DNA of 41,305 nt from an uncultured Bacteroidales bacterium (GTDB lineage Bacteria; Bacteroidota; Bacteroidia; Bacteroidales; Bacteroidaceae). Of this stretch, positions 40,667 to 41,305 are shown in pieces. Numbering within the stretch: the stretch's first letter is position 1; each line of letters opens with the position of its first letter. The stretch is taken from NCBI GenBank assembly GCA_902779845.1, contig CACZCZ010000021.1, positions 1 through 41,305 of the forward strand. The letters are read 5' to 3'. A program made the position numbers and the translations under genes. Under the pieces are notes generated by a model that was not told where the DNA came from, made no database searches, and saw only the letters and a list, made by a program, of their open reading frames with translations.

Positions 40667-41305
40667 TTACTTCATCGAAACCTTTTTGCCGTTGATGATA
40701 TAGATGCCACCACGCTGTACCTTCTCCACCTTGCGGCCGGAGAGGTCGTAGATGTCAGCCTTCTCACCTTCAGTAGCGATAGCCTTGATACCGACGGGCT
40801 TGCCGTTCTCATAGACCTCGATGAAGCGGATGGCAATCAGCTCGTTGATCGCTGCAATCTGCTCTTCACCCTTCATCAGGCTAATGCCTCTGAGGGTGAT
40901 GCTCTGGATGAACGGATAGTCTGTACCGAAGATGGAGGATTCTCGCTTGTACCCATTGCAAAGCCCTTGTCGCTCCAGCGACTTGCAAAGATCGTGGCGA
41001 TGTTCAGGGTGATATCCTCGGGATTGTAGCCATTAGCTTCCAGGTTCTCCGTGCTGACGGTGAGCTTGAGGGCTGTACCGGCTTCAACAGTGGTGAACTC
41101 TGCCTGTGTGCCACTTGCGATGTTGGGGGTCACAGTGAATGCCACAGGAGGAACAGGAGCCAGCTTCTCGATCTTGAAGCTCTGCCATACTGTCCAGTGG
41201 TCACCAGTGGTGTTGTCAGTGATGAGACCGATTTCGATCTCACCGGCCTCTGCCATGGTGAACTTAACCTCATTCACGCCATTGCCTGCGTTGAACCAAG
41301 CGGCA
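40667..41305 (-). pseudogene. Secreted protein C terminus, frameshifted and cut by window edge
   Basis: Two overlapping minus-strand frames form one protein if joined. The first enters from the right edge (AAWFNAGNGVNEVKFTMAEA) and encodes beta-sandwich-like sequence with DHWTVWQSFKIEKL. Near 40948 the reading shifts by one base into the second frame, which continues SIFGTDYPFIQSITLRGISL, then the Prevotella-type C-terminal domain YDLSGRKVEKVQRGGIYIIN, ending GKKVSMK at 40667. Without the shift the first frame stops at 40876. Such C-terminal domains are common on secreted carbohydrate-active or surface proteins of this group. Whether the shift is a true mutation or a sequence error cannot be decided here. 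Confidence 0.65.

Overview
The window reads as a chromosomal segment of a Bacteroidales bacterium, most likely a Prevotellaceae member with fairly high GC. Evidence: promoters of the Bacteroidetes -7 type (TAnnTTTG, several with TTTG about 20 nt upstream), no obvious Shine-Dalgarno sequences, a TonB-dependent receptor with a DUF4249 lipoprotein, a meso-diaminopimelate dehydrogenase, an ATP-dependent PEP carboxykinase, and a Prevotella-like C-terminal domain on the broken secreted protein at the right edge. I saw no tRNA, rRNA, CRISPR array, classical insertion sequence or prophage.

Layout. 1-4053: N-terminal fragment of a secreted protein, a membrane-bound AraC-type regulator, manC, and a GNAT-like protein. 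4136-8436: parE, coaD and an S41 processing protease on the plus strand, facing rnr. 10824-13004: an NAD-dependent epimerase and a PAP2-type membrane phosphatase. 13110-18550: an outer-membrane operon (surface lipoprotein, TonB-dependent receptor, DUF4249 lipoprotein) on the plus strand, bracketed by a minus-strand anti-sigma-like protein and an ECF sigma factor. 18734-30882: a long minus-strand run, in transcription order rsmI, a coiled-coil lipoprotein, hflX, ddh, ribF, a CPBP protease, topA, aroK, speA, a DUF559 nuclease, argB. 31026-36126: tdk, an AI-2E family permease, a PafA-like phosphatase and pckA. 36587-40549: polysaccharide co-polymerase/tyrosine kinase and export protein, then a divergent RlpA-like protein. 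The window ends in a frameshifted secreted protein.

The most unusual signal is a dense population of short repeats that invade both intergenic space and reading frames. Family one is a GC-rich palindrome (CTCCC...GGGAG) with a G-rich tail. Two copies form perfect 35-bp inverted repeats around the AT-rich DUF559 gene between speA and argB. A second, empty inverted pair lies between parE and coaD. Solo copies sit in frame inside argB, ribF and twice in the PAP2 gene. In both paired cases the downstream essential gene starts between the two repeats and is read through one of them, so ArgB and CoaD share a repeat-encoded N-terminal peptide of the form PSLTGxAGGxS. Family two is a set of heptanucleotide arrays (GTGAAAA, TTAACCC, CTCAACC, TAAACTT, AATATGA, AAATTGT/AAATCGT) at gene borders that also occur in frame inside rnr, ribF and the PAP2 gene. 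Family three is a nonamer array shared by the S41 protease leader and the epimerase. A 36-bp perfect inverted repeat even encodes the hydrophobic core of the S41 signal peptide. The working hypothesis is a DUF559-associated, frame-tolerant palindromic element comparable in behaviour to Rickettsia palindromic elements, in a genome rich in heptamer arrays like cyanobacterial STRRs. This is inference from one window.
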